Of a stretch of 7,168 nucleotides of DNA, positions 6,564 to 7,168 are shown piece by piece. Source of the stretch: an uncultured Prevotella sp. (GTDB lineage: Bacteria; Bacteroidota; Bacteroidia; Bacteroidales; Bacteroidaceae); contig CAJKDU010000070.1 of assembly GCA_905198745.1 (NCBI GenBank), positions 1-7,168 of the forward strand, read 5' to 3'. Position 1 is the stretch's first letter. Every line of letters starts with the position of its first letter. The notes below the pieces were generated by a model that did not search any database, was not told where the DNA came from, and was given only the letters and a program-made list of their open reading frames with translations. The translations under genes were made by a program, and so were the position numbers.

Positions 6564-7168
6564 ATGGACAAGAAACAAAACAAGTACATAGCCGTGGCTT
6601 ACCAGCTGTACACCACTGAAAACGGCAACCAGAAACTCGTGGAAAAAACTACCGATGGCAACCCTTTCCAGTTTATAAGCGGCTTCGGCCTCACTCTCGA
6701 CGCATTCGAACAGGCCATTGAACCGCTCAACGAGGGCGACAACTTCGACTTCACGCTCGAACCGGCACAGGCCTATGGAGAGCACAATCCGGAGCACGTG
6801 GTAGACCTCGACAAGAGTATCTTCAGCGTGAACGGACACTTCGACTCTGACCACATCCAGGTGGACGCCGTGGTGCCCCTCATGAACGAGGACGGCAACC
6901 GCTTCTACGGACACGTGCTTGCCATCACTGACGACAAAGTGAAGATGGACCTCAACCATCCCCTCGCCGGCAAGACACTCAACTTCAAGGGTTCGGTGCT
7001 TACCTCTCGCGAGGCTACCAATGAGGAAATTCAAAGCCTCATCAGCCACCTGAGCGACGAGGGCGGATGCGGCGACGGATGCGGCGGATGCAGCGGCGGA
7101 TGCGGCGGACACCACGAAGGCGGATGCGGCGGACACCACGAAGGCGGATGCGGCGGACACCACGAGGG
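6564..7168 (+). CDS. slyD: SlyD-like FKBP-type peptidyl-prolyl cis-trans isomerase, 3' end beyond the window
   Basis: The frame is open to the window end and encodes at least 201 residues. There is no signal peptide, so it should act in the cytoplasm as a proline isomerase and chaperone. The FKBP part runs from about residue 7 to 150: ISGFGLTLDAFEQAI (38-52), LEPAQAYGEHNP (65-76), an inserted flap-like region (about 76-120) and the SlyD signature LNHPLAGKTLNF (130-141). From residue 167 a tail of Gly, Cys, His and Glu follows. It opens with three closely spaced Cys (169, 173, 176) and then repeats GGCGGHHE three times (178-185, 186-193, 194-201). In Escherichia coli SlyD a similar His/Cys-rich tail binds nickel and other metals; here the same is inferred. 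The tail continues past the window, so the full length is unknown. It is divergent from the peptidase operon and has its own promoter at 6505-6535. Confidence 0.9.
   Translation, partial: MDKKQNKYIAVAYQLYTTENGNQKLVEKTTDGNPFQFISGFGLTLDAFEQAIEPLNEGDNFDFTLEPAQAYGEHNPEHVVDLDKSIFSVNGHFDSDHIQVDAVVPLMNEDGNRFYGHVLAITDDKVKMDLNHPLAGKTLNFKGSVLTSREATNEEIQSLISHLSDEGGCGDGCGGCSGGCGGHHEGGCGGHHEGGCGGHHE
7095..7166 (+). repeat. 24-bp tandem repeat coding for the metal-binding tail
   Basis: Three in-frame units (7095-7118, 7119-7142, 7143-7166) each encode GGCGGHHE. They are identical except for the last base of the third (GAG instead of GAA). The array runs into the window end and may continue. Near-perfect identity, including synonymous sites, suggests recent expansion by slippage or unequal recombination. 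Related GGC-GGA-TGC codon triplets just before it (from about 7065) look like an older form of the unit. Confidence 0.9.

Noticed and set aside
6558..7163. Minus-strand open frame of 201 residues with Ala/Ser/Val repeats
   Set aside because: It mirrors the SlyD-like gene. Its repetitive N-terminus is just the complement of the 24-bp repeats.
7095..7166. Possible CRISPR-like array
   Set aside because: The units are directly adjacent without spacers and in frame with the isomerase, so this is a coding tandem repeat.

Overview
This window most likely comes from a Bacteroidota genome, probably order Bacteroidales and Prevotella- or Bacteroides-like. Three things suggest this. Promoter candidates match the Bacteroidota pattern (TTTG, about 19-20 nt, TAnnTTTG) rather than sigma70 boxes. 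Start codons follow A-rich leaders without clear Shine-Dalgarno sequences. A secreted subtilase ends in what looks like a type IX secretion (T9SS) sorting domain. GC-rich genes sit between AT-rich intergenic stretches. The species cannot be named from the sequence alone.

Layout. Bases 1-809 hold no gene I can support, only small inverted and degenerate direct repeats. Bases 810-1550 (minus) are the C-terminal part of a nucleoside-hydrolase-like (DUF1593/Sde182-type) protein whose N-terminal domain is missing; I read it as a 5'-truncated gene remnant. Bases 1551-1864 are intergenic but structured: an imperfect long inverted repeat, a strong intrinsic terminator and a Bacteroidota-type promoter facing it on the minus strand. 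The promoter and terminator could bound a small RNA of about 85 nt.

Bases 6363-1865 form a minus-strand cluster with short gaps (29 and 51 bp), probably one operon: a secreted S8 serine peptidase with a C-terminal sorting domain, an NhaC-family Na+/H+ antiporter, and a cytosolic alpha/beta-hydrolase esterase. The terminator at 1683-1712 may also end this transcript. A divergent intergenic region (6364-6563) carries one promoter candidate for each direction. From 6564 on the plus strand runs a SlyD-like FKBP peptidyl-prolyl isomerase with a Gly/Cys/His-rich, probably metal-binding tail built from a 24-bp tandem repeat; it is cut by the window end.

The genes do not form an obvious pathway. The peptidase acts outside the cell, the antiporter in the inner membrane, and the esterase and isomerase in the cytoplasm. 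I see no phage, CRISPR, rRNA or tRNA signal and no intact mobile element. The parts most worth a second look are the possible small RNA, the truncated gene with inverted repeats at its broken end, and the repeat-built metal-binding tail.
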